This document shows, one piece after another, positions 41,899-52,300 of a stretch of 64,000 bases of DNA. Position 1 is the stretch's first letter. Each line of letters opens with the position of its first letter. The stretch is from Bacillus sp. BGMRC 2118 (GTDB taxonomy: Bacteria > Bacillota > Bacilli > Bacillales > SA4). The translations under genes were made by a program, and so were the position numbers. The notes under the pieces were generated by a model. That model worked only from the letters and a program-made list of their open reading frames with translations, was not told where the DNA came from and searched no databases. The stretch lies in assembly GCA_008364785.1 (NCBI GenBank), contig VTTJ01000004.1, positions 1 through 64,000 of the forward strand, read 5' to 3'.

Positions 41899-42879
41899 AT
41901 GGAAACACGTGCAGATCGAAAAGGAATAAAAAAGAAGAAGAAATGGAAACGAACCTTATTTTGGTCACTATTTTCCGTTGTGTTAGTTGCGGGATTGGGG
42001 ACATATTATTTCTATAGTGAAATAGCAAGTGCTGTAAATAAAATGCACAAGCCTATTTCCCGAGAGGTATCAGAGGAACGTGAAAAGAAAGTTGAAGTAA
42101 AGAAACAAGACCCTCTTTCCATCTTACTGGTTGGGGTAGATGAACGAGAAGGAGACTCAGGGAGAACTGACTCTATGTTAGTTATTACCATTAATCCAGA
42201 ACTTAAAACGACAAAAATCGTCAGCATCCCACGTGATACGAGAACGAAATTAATAAACAAAGAAAAACCTTCCAAATCTAGAATGGACAAAATTAACCAC
42301 GCTTATGCATTCGGTGGCATTGAAATGACAATTAATACCGTAGAAAATTTCTTGAACATACCAATTGATCACTTTATTGAGGTCAACATGGCAGGATTTA
42401 GGGATATTGTCGACGCCGTTGGTGGTATTGATGTTATCAATGAACATTCATTTGAACTAGATGGCACGTATTTATCTAAAGGACCTCATCATCTAAACGG
42501 AGAGGAAGCTCTTCAATACGCTCGTATGAGAAAAGAAGATCCACTAGGGGACTTTGGACGTCAAGCACGTCAACGTGAGGTAATCTCAAAAGTAATTAGT
42601 AAAGGAGCGAGCCTATCCTCCATTACAAAATCAGATGAAATCCTCCTAGCACTTGAAAACAATATCAAAACAAGCTTAACACTTGATGAAATGATTAGTA
42701 TGCAATTTGACTACAAACCAGCTGTTGCCAACATGGAGAAAATCGAGATCCCTGGTGAAGGCAAAACATTGGACAAATGGTACCATATCGTCTCTGATGA
42801 AACAAGGCAATCGTTATCTGATGAACTACGCACACACTTAGAAGTACCAACTAGCCCGGTATCGAAAATAGAGGATTAG
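41899..42879 (+). CDS. LytR-CpsA-Psr family phosphotransferase
   Basis: The 326-residue LCP enzyme attaches teichoic acids or other lipid-linked polymers to peptidoglycan at the outer face of the membrane. It has an N-terminal basic cytosolic stretch (KKKKWKRTLFWS) and a transmembrane helix (about 17-38). The LCP domain includes ILLVGVDEREGDSGRTDSML, the conserved arginine-rich VSIPRDTRTK, DKINHAYAFGG and HLNGEEALQYARMRKEDPLGDFGRQARQ. It is divergent from the polymerase operon, consistent with ligation of the polymer made there. It is followed by a strong terminator. Confidence 0.94.
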   Translation: METRADRKGIKKKKKWKRTLFWSLFSVVLVAGLGTYYFYSEIASAVNKMHKPISREVSEEREKKVEVKKQDPLSILLVGVDEREGDSGRTDSMLVITINPELKTTKIVSIPRDTRTKLINKEKPSKSRMDKINHAYAFGGIEMTINTVENFLNIPIDHFIEVNMAGFRDIVDAVGGIDVINEHSFELDGTYLSKGPHHLNGEEALQYARMRKEDPLGDFGRQARQREVISKVISKGASLSSITKSDEILLALENNIKTSLTLDEMISMQFDYKPAVANMEKIEIPGEGKTLDKWYHIVSDETRQSLSDELRTHLEVPTSPVSKIED

Positions 42880-42886
42880 TTGTTTT

Positions 42887-42913
42887 AGCCCCTGCGCTGC
42901 AGGGGCTTTTTTT
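42887..42913 (+). terminator. Rho-independent terminator of the LCP gene
   Basis: AGCCCCTGC pairs with GCAGGGGCT, followed by seven T. Confidence 0.95.
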
Positions 42914-42968
42914 ATGTGATTAGTTTAGTAGCCAAAACTTGGCATGTCTTGGCTACTAGGCACAGGGT

Positions 42969-44035
42969 ATTGGCATTTTCCTGGGTTATTAGACAAAACA
43001 GGGCTTGTATTAGCTAGAAAGCAAAGGGTATTGGCCATTCTTCGGAGTTTATTTGCTGCTCTGGGCAATGTATTGGCCATTTTATGGGTATTATTAGATA
43101 TTTTACAAAATTATCCAACCTATAGCGCGAAACTTGGTCAGGAGGTTTTGCGGTATTAGACAAAATAGGGCTAGGATTTGCCAGAATGCTTAAGGTATTG
43201 GCCATTCTTTGGAGTTTATTTGCCGCTCTAGGCATTGTATTGGCCATTTTATGAGTATTATTAGATATTTTACAAAATTATCCAACAACTAGCACGAAAC
43301 TTCGGGCCGACCAGGAGGTTTTGCGGTATTAGACAAAACGGGGCTTGTATTAGCCAGAATGCTTAAGGTATTGGCCATTCTTTGGAGTTTATTTGCCGTT
43401 CTGGGCAATACATTTGCCATTTAATGAGTATTATTAGATATTTTACAAAATTATCCAACCCGTAGCACGAAACTTCGGGCCGATCAGGAGGTTTTGTGGT
43501 ATTAGACAAAACGGGGCTTGTATTAGCCAGAATGCACAGGGTATTAGCCATTCTTTAGAGTTTATTTGCCGCTCTAAGCATTGTATTGGCCATTTAATGA
43601 GTATTATTAGATGTTTTACAAAATTATCCAACCTGTAGCGCAAAACTTCGGGCCGATCAGGAGGTTTTGTGGTATTAGACAAATTGGGGCTTGTATTAGC
43701 TAGAATGCACAGGGTATTGGCCAGTCTTCGGAGTTTATTTGCTGTTCTGGGCAATACATTTACCATTTTAAGAGATATATTAGAAATTTCCCAAGTACTT
43801 CCACCCCCACAGAAATACACTGTGGGGGGGAAGGTTTTGCTGTATTAGACAAAATAGGGCTGGGATTAGCCAAAATGCTTAAGGTATTAGCCATTCTACT
43901 CGGGTTATTTGCTGTTCCGGGCAATACATTTGCCATTTTAAGAGTTATATTAGAAATTTCCCAAGTACTTCCACCTCCACAGAAATACACTGTGGGGGGG
44001 AAGGTTTTGTGGTATTAGACAAAACAGGGCTGGTA
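42969..44035. repeat. 21-bp-phased octamer array B in six tandem ~171-bp units
   Basis: This non-coding stretch lies between the LCP and NERD genes. Units of about 168-173 bases begin at 42988, 43156, 43328, 43501, 43673 and 43843, with a seventh truncated at 44013. Within units, octamers near ATTRGCCA stand exactly 21 bases apart: in unit 3 at 43328, 43349, 43370, 43391, 43412 and 43433; in unit 4 at 43501, 43522, 43543, 43564, 43585 and 43606; in unit 1 at 42988, 43009, 43030, 43051, 43072 and 43093. Units 5 and 6 end in a variant tail with a hairpin-like CCCCACAG...CTGTGGGG. Complementary-strand frames are broken between units. Confidence 0.9.
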
Positions 44036-44038
44036 CAG

Positions 44039-45007
44039 TTATTCCCACCCTGGCACCGGCAGCTGATACACTCTCCCGCTATTTTCACCAGAGGAAGGTA
44101 ATTGCATAGATTTTAGAAGTTTTGAGGCTACATATACTGAGTCCATATGAAGAAATTTACGCATCTTACTATTTGTAATAGTGGTATCAAGTAATAGTGC
44201 ATAATCTTGTAATGCACTTATATGGGCTATTTTTGAAGTGTGTGTACAATGTGGACAATACCATGTAGCACTAACCCTTTTCATAGGGAAACTTGAGCAA
44301 TCTGGACAAATGACACCTGATTGTATAGTATCCGCAGTTAGTGAGAATTGTTTTAGAACATTGGAGAGTTTGGGAGTATGGTGTTTGAGTATAAGCGTGG
44401 TTAAACGTTTTCGATCCTTTTTCGTTAGAATTTCTTCTGTGTGATTATGTTCCATTGATTTGAGTTTTGTTACTAGATTTGTTCGGAGAATGACTTTATT
44501 CAAAGCTTCTGTATAGTGAGGATTTGCCTTAATAATCGTATTCGGATTACTAACAACAACTAGTGACTCAATTGGTATGTCTACTGACTTCTTCACCAAC
44601 CACTCTTTCAGTTTTGCTTGTTGCCTCTTTACCTGAACAACAGGATCTTGGTATCCATCCTCCTTCCCATTAAGGGTTCGAATGAGTTGATGAAAGGTAT
44701 GATCCAAGTAAATCGTTCCTTGATAATTTTTTACTTCTAAAATCACAATCATGCTTGGACTCACTAACATCGTATCGATCTGTACATAGTGGATTCCGTC
44801 AAAAAATCGTATCCCGTGATAGATATCGTAATTCTCTTCTATATACTGCAGATCGTAATCTAGAGCTTTCTCTCCACGATAACCAGCACGATATTTAAAC
44901 AGTTCCTCTTCAATTTCCACTCTTCTTGCACAATGGTGTGGCAGTCTCCTTAGTAAAGCCTCTAATTGTAAAATCTTTATTGGCAGTTTTCTTGGTTTGA
45001 TAATCAT
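44039..45007 (-). CDS. NERD domain protein with C-terminal zinc ribbon
   Basis: The 322-residue protein carries a NERD (nuclease-related) domain in the N-terminal half: GYRGEKALDYDLQYIEENY, then the acidic core YVQIDTMLVSPSMIVILEVKNYQG (Asp...Glu-x-Lys) near residues 75-100, similar to PD-(D/E)xK nucleases. The C-terminal third contains a zinc ribbon (CPDC around 236 and CPHC around 254). It has no signal peptide or membrane segment. NERD proteins are widespread in Bacillus and mostly uncharacterised; nucleic-acid processing is inferred. Its stop codon lies immediately beside phased array B. AGGAGG is upstream of ATG 45007. Confidence 0.88.
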   Translation of the reverse strand: MIIKPRKLPIKILQLEALLRRLPHHCARRVEIEEELFKYRAGYRGEKALDYDLQYIEENYDIYHGIRFFDGIHYVQIDTMLVSPSMIVILEVKNYQGTIYLDHTFHQLIRTLNGKEDGYQDPVVQVKRQQAKLKEWLVKKSVDIPIESLVVVSNPNTIIKANPHYTEALNKVILRTNLVTKLKSMEHNHTEEILTKKDRKRLTTLILKHHTPKLSNVLKQFSLTADTIQSGVICPDCSSFPMKRVSATWYCPHCTHTSKIAHISALQDYALLLDTTITNSKMRKFLHMDSVYVASKLLKSMQLPSSGENSGRVYQLPVPGWE

Positions 45008-45104
45008 GAAATTCCTCCTTTCTTACTTTAAGATTCGCGAATGATTAAAATAATCCTCCTGGGTTGTTCTACTATAGGTATCTTGCTTCATCAAAGTTTT
45101 TGCT

Positions 45105-45217
45105 ATTAGCCATTATGCGAGATCTATTTGCCGCTTTTCCTTTACTATTAGACAATTTCCCCCTACTATTAACTGCTGAACAATTTGTATTGGCTAAAAT
45201 CTGCATTCTATTAGAAT
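45105..45217. repeat. 21-bp-phased octamer array C, single short run
   Basis: Six octamers stand exactly 21 bases apart in non-coding DNA between the NERD and licC genes: ATTAGCCA at 45105, ATTTGCCG at 45126, ATTAGACA at 45147, ATTAACTG at 45168, ATTGGCTA at 45189 and ATTAGAAT at 45210. Linkers between them are unrelated to those of arrays A and B, so only the phase and octamer are shared. Confidence 0.8.
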
Positions 45218-45231
45218 TTTTCCTATATATG

Positions 45232-45260
45232 TAAAAAAACAGTGCAAGTTCGCACTGTTT
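45232..45260 (-). terminator. Rho-independent terminator of licC
   Basis: AAACAGTGC pairs with GCACTGTTT around AAGTTC, with T-rich sequence following on the minus strand. Confidence 0.9.
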
Positions 45261-45261
45261 C

Positions 45262-45966
45262 CTAAATATGCTGCAAGTTTCGTAAAATTTCTTCTACTGT
45301 ATTCAAGTCATCAAGACTATCAATTTCAAAACTGTCATATACACCCATTTCATGGAGATAGATGTTTAAGTCTTGAATGTTGTCTTTGACCATGTGGTCC
45401 CAGAATAATTCTTGGAAGTTCCCACCCTCTACAGCCTTTTCTAGTCTCTTCACGATGATGTCACCATCTCGCTTAGACCAATATGAGACACCGCACATGA
45501 TGAATTCTTCGTCTCCGTCACCAACTATGATATCTGAAACTTTTCTGTTTTCATCATGCTGAATGATCCATTCTTGTTTGAAATCCTTTTTCTTTGCACT
45601 GAAATACAATGACTTGTTTGGATCCAGGTTTTCAACAAACAGGTTACGGTTAATATACACGTCCCCTTCTGTGACATATGAGCCCGGTAGGTATTCTCTC
45701 ACCAAATACATCGTATACAGGTTGTTATACTCTTCATACTTGTCATTGTGTATAAGTTTTACATTGTACTTATCTACAAGGTAATCAAATTTCTCTGCAA
45801 GGTATCCTGTTACGATAATGATCTCGTTAATACCCTTTTCCTGCATGAATTCGATTTGTTTTTCTAGCATGGGCTTGCCATTTACTTCTACTAATGATTT
45901 GGGTGTATCGTAGGTTAAAGGTCGTAAACGAGTTCCCATTCCAGCTGCCAGTATAATTGCTCTCAT
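45262..45966 (-). CDS. licC: LicC-type CTP:phosphocholine cytidylyltransferase
   Basis: The 234-residue GT-A-like nucleotidyltransferase would turn phosphocholine and CTP into CDP-choline for LicD. It shows the signature ILAAGMGTRLRPLTYDTPKSL with the essential lysine, IIIVTGYLAEKF, and the LicC-characteristic DKYEEYNNLYTMYLVREYL. VTEGDVYINRN has the metal-binding aspartate. Length agrees with pneumococcal LicC (229). It lies 70 bases downstream of the fused kinase gene in the same direction, so the two probably form an operon. Choline specificity is inferred from similarity; aminoethylphosphonate-type substrates are an alternative. Confidence 0.87.
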   Translation of the reverse strand: MRAIILAAGMGTRLRPLTYDTPKSLVEVNGKPMLEKQIEFMQEKGINEIIIVTGYLAEKFDYLVDKYNVKLIHNDKYEEYNNLYTMYLVREYLPGSYVTEGDVYINRNLFVENLDPNKSLYFSAKKKDFKQEWIIQHDENRKVSDIIVGDGDEEFIMCGVSYWSKRDGDIIVKRLEKAVEGGNFQELFWDHMVKDNIQDLNIYLHEMGVYDSFEIDSLDDLNTVEEILRNLQHI

Positions 45967-46036
45967 TCAAGTGCTCCTTCTATAGTAAGACTTAGTTCAT
46001 TGTTACTTTCATCCGTGATATCCAAGCAGGAAACGG

Positions 46037-47896
46037 TTAAAAATCGCCCTTTAGAAACATATTCAAATTATACTTACATCGATTGTAACGATCAATACCG
46101 TACGTTCCGAAATCATCACCTTTTGCTTCCTTAATAATCGTCCATGTACTCCATAAAAAATCTTGAAGGATCTTGTTAATCATGATGCGTTTTTTTATTT
46201 CATCCGTCACTTCACTGTTCTCAAAATATAAAGATAAGAATAATTCCTCATCTTCAATGGAGAATTCAGCCTCTAACGAATGTGCAGCCAAGTCCCACAT
46301 CGGGTCATTCATTCCACCATACTCCCAATCAATCAGATACAGCTTATGATCTCCACTTTTCACCATGTTTTCATAAAGTGCATCATTGTGGCAAGGAGTA
46401 TGCTCAATAGACAAGCTTTGATAGATTTCTTTTACGTCCATCACTTGTTTTTTCACTTCGAGATAATCTGGATAATTCTCTACCTGTAATTCATCTAAGA
46501 TTCGTTCGTATTCTTCAATTTTTTCGAATACATCAAATGTATTTAGCATGGTAACACCAGAAGTGTGTAATGTTCGTAATACACCAGTTGAAAGTACCAT
46601 AATATCTTCTCGTTTTGCCGTTTTTGCATTTAGTGTCTCAGCATTGGGAATGAACCGTGCTATCTTTACGCCGGTCTCATCATTAAAATATACCAATTCT
46701 TCATCTATTCCTAATTGACTCGCCAAAGCCGCGTTACGCTTTTCATCTTTTCGATTAATCATTTGTTCGGTGCCATTACCAGGAATACGAAGGACATATT
46801 CCTCACCGTTTGTTAGGATCATTTTAAAGTTTTTATTCGTCATTCCTCCAAACGGCTGAATACTTAGAATATCTTCATCCTGTATTTGCATTGCGTGAAT
46901 CGCTTGCTTTCTTACTTGAATTTCCTTATACTTCGCTTCTCTTCTTTTTAGGATTGGGTATACATTTCTCTCAACATGATTGTAATGACGAAGTGAGTCA
47001 ATTTCTCCCCAAATGAGATCAGCAATTTTAACATACCCAATGTTAAGTTGTCTGGATACATCAAGAAGCAAATATTCATAATTCAAGTAAGGATTTCTAT
47101 TTTCACTAAATTCCTTAAGCATGTTTGTATAGACTTCATACGAAATTTTACTAATTCCAACCATTTCTCCATCTATACGGTTAAATTGGTGAATGTCTTT
47201 TGAAATTTTATATAGATACCCATTCCTCAACTCAACAAATGCTTCATCTCCAGAGCCACTCTCATTTGTAAGTAAAATGCAGTCACGCTGGGTATGTTCT
47301 ATTACTTCCTTAAATGTACGTTCTTCTGTAAGAATATCATCCTCAACAAGCAAGAAATCATCCGTAATATAGTCAGCAGCACTCGCTAATGAAGCCATAC
47401 TGCCTGTCCATTTGTATTTTTTGTTCTCAACAAGCTGGATATCTGACATGGATTCAAGAAATTCAAGTGATTCCTTTTTGTAACCAGTAACAACAATGAT
47501 TTTCTCTATTCCATTATCACGTAAAATTTGAAGGTTTCGTTGTAGTAATTGTTTGCCACCAATTTCTAATAACCCAGACGGTGTTTCGAAATCCCTACGT
47601 TCTCCCGCTGCTAAAATGACAGCTAATTTAATATCTTTTTTATTTTCTGTATGAATGTTCACTTTTTTTTCTTGAAATTCTTCAATTCCTTGCTTTAATA
47701 AATCAAATCCACTGTCCGTTAGCGTGTAGTGCATCGTACGTCCCGCTTTACGACTTGTTATTAATCCTTTTTCTATTAGTTCACTTACCATGTAATTAGC
47801 TTTACCGGAAGAGATTTCACATAACTCAGCCATCTTCTTTTGACTAATACTCGGCTGCTTGTTAATAACCTCTAACACTTTTAATAAATCGTCCAT
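46037..47896 (-). CDS. Three-domain protein: winged HTH, nucleotidyltransferase and LicA/choline-kinase-like domain
   Basis: This 619-residue fusion has three parts. Residues ~1-75 are a MarR-like winged helix (ISQKKMAELCEISSGKANYM; LITSRKAGRTMHYTLTDSGF). Residues ~85-320 are a LicC-like nucleotidyltransferase (LAVILAAGERRDFETPSGLL; IIVVTGYKKESL; LLVEDDILTE) whose usual PK motif is replaced by PSG. Residues ~350-619 are a choline-kinase/APH-type domain with CHNDALYEN (His503-Asp505) and LIDWEYGGMNDPMWDLA (522 onward), as in LicA. The start ATG at 47896 has AAGGAGG; a longer frame includes that site. A palindrome-like site at 47916-47930 lies upstream, so the protein may regulate itself. It is probably the choline-phosphorylating partner of LicC. 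Confidence 0.85.
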   Translation of the reverse strand: MDDLLKVLEVINKQPSISQKKMAELCEISSGKANYMVSELIEKGLITSRKAGRTMHYTLTDSGFDLLKQGIEEFQEKKVNIHTENKKDIKLAVILAAGERRDFETPSGLLEIGGKQLLQRNLQILRDNGIEKIIVVTGYKKESLEFLESMSDIQLVENKKYKWTGSMASLASAADYITDDFLLVEDDILTEERTFKEVIEHTQRDCILLTNESGSGDEAFVELRNGYLYKISKDIHQFNRIDGEMVGISKISYEVYTNMLKEFSENRNPYLNYEYLLLDVSRQLNIGYVKIADLIWGEIDSLRHYNHVERNVYPILKRREAKYKEIQVRKQAIHAMQIQDEDILSIQPFGGMTNKNFKMILTNGEEYVLRIPGNGTEQMINRKDEKRNAALASQLGIDEELVYFNDETGVKIARFIPNAETLNAKTAKREDIMVLSTGVLRTLHTSGVTMLNTFDVFEKIEEYERILDELQVENYPDYLEVKKQVMDVKEIYQSLSIEHTPCHNDALYENMVKSGDHKLYLIDWEYGGMNDPMWDLAAHSLEAEFSIEDEELFLSLYFENSEVTDEIKKRIMINKILQDFLWSTWTIIKEAKGDDFGTYGIDRYNRCKYNLNMFLKGDF

Positions 47897-47915
47897 ATTT
47901 CCTCCTTGCAAGGTC

Positions 47916-47930
47916 CGTTCATTTTTTGAA
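47916..47930. promoter_or_regulatory. Operator-like site upstream of the licA fusion gene
   Basis: CGTTCATTTTTTGAA lies about 12 bases upstream of the AAGGAGG site. The identical 15 bases occur upstream of the ABC importer at 58186-58200. GTTCA-N5-TGAA is a palindrome of the size bound by MarR-like winged-helix proteins, and the gene itself encodes such a domain. Confidence 0.6.
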
Positions 47931-48047
47931 TGCATACTCATTCTACAATGTATAAAATACCATGTAAATCATTTTAAAAATTTGGAAATTGTATAGAAAA
48001 TTTATCGTTTTGTATAAAAGATTTTCTAAACTACTCTACTAAAGTGT

Positions 48048-48079
48048 AAAAAACAACCCTTCCTATTGGAAGAGTTGTT
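48048..48079 (-). terminator. Rho-independent terminator of the 48-kb repeat-protein gene
   Basis: AACAAC-CTTCC pairs with GGAAG-GTTGTT with one mismatch, with T-rich sequence following on the minus strand. Confidence 0.8.
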
Positions 48080-48086
48080 CGATGGA

Positions 48087-49244
48087 TTATTTTTGTAATT
48101 GTTCTATTACCTGGTCGATATTAGAAGAATCAATTGTCCCACCAACTTCTTCCATTAACCCTTTAAAGAGAATATACATATCTCCCCATACCAAAGTAAC
48201 TAAACTCGACTCTGAATCACCCTCAATACTCTCAATTAACATATTTCCTAAGTCAATTGTGCTATTGTTCTTAACAGCTTCCTCTATATGCATACGTAAC
48301 TCTTCTTCTGACAATGGAACATTGAATAGTGGAGCTGTTTCTATAAGAAAGTCAACACTTTCATTTGTACCAAAGAATAAGCCTTCCATTAAGAATGTGC
48401 TGATTTCATCATCTACAAATAGATGTCCGCCTGCCATTGCTTGGATGTTCATTCCATACTTATTACCAATTTCTTGAACCTTTAGATACATTTCATATTC
48501 TTCGATCCAAGTTCCATCCATACCTATATAATAACCATCCACAAATATATTGGAAGCTAGAGCTCCATTCGGATTATAATAGTACCATATTCCATCTTCA
48601 TTATACCAGCCGACGACCATCTTACCGTCATCGCCTAGTAAATAACTATCATCGCCCTCGAAGATCATCGTATTAGTGTTCATATAGCCATCATAACGAT
48701 CAAAATTGTACCAGGATCCTCCGATATATTGCCAGTCTGTCATCATCATTCCTGAGTTATTAAAGTAGTACGTTTCCCCTTGATATGTTAACCATCCTGT
48801 TTGCATCGCACCAGATGAATTTAAGAAATACCATGTGTCACCTTCTCTATGCCATCCGGTCTGCATCACACCATTACTTTGCAGGTAGTACCATGAATTA
48901 CCTTCCTTTAGCCAGCCTGTTTTTAACGTTCCGTTCTTATTCAGGTAATACCATTTACCAGCATCGTTTATCCAGCCCGTTGCCATATTACCTGATGGTT
49001 TTAAATAATACCAGGCTCCATCATATAGCCAGCCTGTTTGCATAATACCTTGTCCATTTAAGTAGTACCATGACCCGTTATTCGATAACCAGCCTTTATG
49101 GGCACCTTGCGTTGAATAGTAAGACCACTTCCCACCAGATTGCACCCAACCCTTGCTCTGAGCTGCTGAAGCAGTATCTACTCCATGAAATGCACCTGTG
49201 AAAAGAAGTGTTGAAGTCGTTAACGTAAATAATAGTTTCTTCAA
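48087..49244 (-). CDS. Secreted choline-binding-type protein with unknown C-terminal domain
   Basis: The 385-residue protein has a signal peptide (about 1-28, ending DTASA). About 11 GW/WYYL repeats follow (30-245), and the C-terminal domain of about 140 residues (250-385) is mostly acidic helix (LYNE... MNIQAMAGGHLFVDDEIST; SEEELRMHIEEAVKNN) that I do not recognise. Start is TTG at 49244, giving MKKLLFTLTT like the glucosaminidase gene; a frame five codons longer also begins with TTG but contains the ribosome site. It lies between the licA fusion gene and the M30-type peptidase gene, with its own terminator. A surface binding or enzymatic role of the last domain is unknown. Confidence 0.85.
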   Translation of the reverse strand: MKKLLFTLTTSTLLFTGAFHGVDTASAAQSKGWVQSGGKWSYYSTQGAHKGWLSNNGSWYYLNGQGIMQTGWLYDGAWYYLKPSGNMATGWINDAGKWYYLNKNGTLKTGWLKEGNSWYYLQSNGVMQTGWHREGDTWYFLNSSGAMQTGWLTYQGETYYFNNSGMMMTDWQYIGGSWYNFDRYDGYMNTNTMIFEGDDSYLLGDDGKMVVGWYNEDGIWYYYNPNGALASNIFVDGYYIGMDGTWIEEYEMYLKVQEIGNKYGMNIQAMAGGHLFVDDEISTFLMEGLFFGTNESVDFLIETAPLFNVPLSEEELRMHIEEAVKNNSTIDLGNMLIESIEGDSESSLVTLVWGDMYILFKGLMEEVGGTIDSSNIDQVIEQLQK

Positions 49245-49330
49245 AAGAGTTTCCCCCAATTTATGGTATATATTACTATTTTACTATACTACATATTTAC
49301 TAGATTCCACTACTAAATTTTCTTAAGAAT

Positions 49331-49362
49331 AAAAATAGAAGAGAGTACGTAGACTCTCTTCT
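49331..49362 (-). terminator. Rho-independent terminator of the M30-type peptidase gene
   Basis: AGAAGAGAGT pairs with ACTCTCTTCT around ACGTAG; minus-strand flank is T-rich. Confidence 0.8.
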
Positions 49363-49371
49363 TAAGAAAGG

Positions 49372-52300
49372 TTAAAGCATTATCCCATTACTGCCAATTC
49401 TATATCCACCAATAGTAGTGCTTGTTGCCATAGTCCCATCTTGATAGAAGTAATACCACTGATTCCCTATTCGTTCCCAGCCCTTTTTCATCGCACCGGA
49501 CTTAACAAGAAAGTACCACTTTCCTCCTTCAAAATGCCAACCTGTCTTCATGTCACCACCTTTATTCAGGTAATACCATTGTCCTCCGTTGTAAAGCCAA
49601 CCTGTTACCATTTCTCCGCTATTTTGTAAGTAGTACCACTTTCCACCGCTAGATAACCAGCCTGTCTGCATAGCTCCTGTGGCAGATAGATAGTACCAAT
49701 AGCCTCCTGTTTGTAGCCATCCTACCGATGGTATTCCACTTGTCTGTTCATAATAATACCAAGACCCATTTTCAAATAACCAGCCTGATTTACTCATGGT
49801 TTTAATAATCAACTGCACAGCTTCACTTACGTTTCCTGCTTGATCCACAGCTGTTACTAACAGGGTTATTCCCGCCTTTTGTGCCGGGATTGTGATGGTG
49901 AACTTCCCATCTGTTCCAGCTGTTCCTGATGCTAGTAGTGTACCGTTTACGTGTACTTCTACCTTTACTCCTGCTTCTGCTGTTCCTGTTACCGTAGTTG
50001 TTTTATCTGTTACTTCGTTTACGATAGGTGTTGCTGGTGCTGTTGTATCTTTGACTACTACTGTTACGAATTCACTTATGTTTCCTGCTGTATCAACAGC
50101 TGTTAACGTTAGTGTTGTTCCTGCTTTTTGTGCTGGAATTGTAATCATGAACTTGCCATCTGTTCCTGTAGTCCCTGAGCCAAGTAGTGTGCCGTTTGAG
50201 CGAACTTCTACTTTTGAACCTGCTTCTGCAGTTCCTGTTACCGTAGTTGTTTTATCTGATACTTCGTTTACTACTGGTTTTGACGGTTGGGTTGCGTCTT
50301 TTACTACAATTGCAGTCGTTTCACTTACGTTTCCTGCTGCATCTGTTGCTGTCACCGTTAGAGTTGTTCCAGCTTTTTGCACTGGAATTGCAATCGCAAA
50401 CTTTCCATCTGTTCCAGCTGTTCCTGAGCCAAGTAGTGTGCTATTTACTCGTACTTCTACTTTTGAACCTGCTTCTGCAGTTCCTGTTACCGTAGTTGTT
50501 TTATCTGTTACTTCGTTTACTTCTGGTTTTGACGGTTGGATTGCGTCTTTTACTACTATTACAGTCGTTTCACTTACATTTCCTGCTGCATCTGTGGCTG
50601 TTATCGTTAGTGTTGTTCCTGCCTTTTGTACTGGAATTGTAATCGCAAACTTTCCGTCTGTGCCCACTGTTCCTGAGCCAAGTAGTGTGCTATTTACTCG
50701 TACTTCTACTTTTGAACCTGCTTCTGCAGTTCCTGTTACCGTAGTTGTTTTATCTGTTACTTCGTTTACTACTGGTTTTGACGGTTGGGTTGCGTCTTTT
50801 ACTACTATTACAGTCGTTTCACTTACATTTCCTGCTGCATCTACAGCTGTCACCGAAAGTGTTGTTCCAGCTTTTTGCACTGGGATTGTAATATCAAACT
50901 TCCCATCTGTTCCAGCTGTTCCTGATGCTAGTAGTGTTCCGTTTACTCGTACCTCTACCTTTGCGCCAGCTTCAGCTGTACCGGTTATGCTTGTTGTTTT
51001 ATCTGTTACTTCGTTTACGATAGGTGTTGCTGGTGCTGTTGTATCTTTGACTACTACTGTTACGACTTCACTTACATTTCCTGCTGCATCTATAGCTGTC
51101 ACCGAAAGTGTTGTTCCAGCTTTTTGCACTGGAATTGTAATAACAAACTTTCCATCTGTTCCAGCTGTTCCTGATGCTAGTAGTGTTCCGTTTACTCGTA
51201 CCTCTACCTTCGCGCCAGCTTCAGCTGTACCGGTTATGCTTGTTGTTTTATCGGTTACTTCGTTTACGATAGGTGTTGCTGGTGCTGTTGTATCTTTGAC
51301 TACTACTGTTACGACTTCGCTTACATTCCCTGCTGCATCTGTGGCTGTCACGGACAGCGTTGTTCCAGCTTTTTGCACTGGGATTGTAATAACAAACTTC
51401 CCATCTGTTCCAGCTGTTCCTGATGCTAGTAGTGTTCCGTTTACTCGTACCTCTACCTTCGCGCCAGCTTCAGCTGTACCGGTTATGCTTGTTGTTTTAT
51501 CGGTAATTTCGTTTACAACTGGCTTTGCTGGTGCTGTAATATCAACTACTTCTACTTGGTTTATATCAAGATAGGTGTATGTGATGTTTTGTCCCTTATT
51601 TATTGGTTCTACAAAGCCATCCTTTGAATTATAGCTAAGGGCAATTGCGCCACCACCATTTAAGTAAGCAGAGGTACCTGTGAAAATGCGATCATGTATT
51701 GAATTAAAGAATGGATCACCTTTAAAACCATACAATCCTGAAGGCTGATTTAACAGAAGTGCAATTCTGAAATTTGTCATTAATTTTCCGAACGTCATAT
51801 CTGGATTGATATATTTCTTTGCTACCTTCTCAACTGCTACGTAATTATTATTGGGATCATGTAAAATCTCCTTAAATATTCGATCTCCCTGTCCTGTTTG
51901 GACCTTAATATATTGAGCGAATAAATAAGATAATGAATAGTTTGATAGGGTATCCCCCTCGTAATCCCAATTTAATAGAGAGTGGCCATTTGCAATAGAT
52001 TGAGACATATTGTAGTAATCTATTCTGTCACTCAACCCTTTTCCACTATATATCTGCTCTGCAGCCATTGATAGCCCTTCATTTAACCATGTATCCATAT
52101 TAGTTGGTGATTTTTCAACCAATACATTTTGGTTGAAATTGACCATGTGTTGGAATTCATGCGCTAATGTTTCATAGGATAGCGTCACGTCTTTCGTTGT
52201 CGTTCCCATGGCAGGGTACGTATCAATATAGAAAATTTCAGATACATTTGATTTATTTGAGGTTGTAGGCTGATATAAGTCTCCAGAAAAGAAGTAGCCT

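Noticed and set aside
43014..43990. Minus-strand frames with 7-residue repeats (MANTxxx-like) in array B
   Set aside because: They arise because 21 bases equal seven codons. Unit lengths of 168-173 bases shift the frame at each unit, no ribosome site precedes them and no frame spans the array.
42969..44035. CRISPR array
   Set aside because: The conserved element is an 8-base motif and whole ~171-base units repeat; there are no uniform 25-40-base repeats with unique spacers and no cas genes.
49892..51574. 560-residue open frame on the plus strand
   Set aside because: It is the antisense of the Ig-like repeat region; codon bias of the repeats leaves the opposite frame open. There is no ribosome site or recognisable domain.
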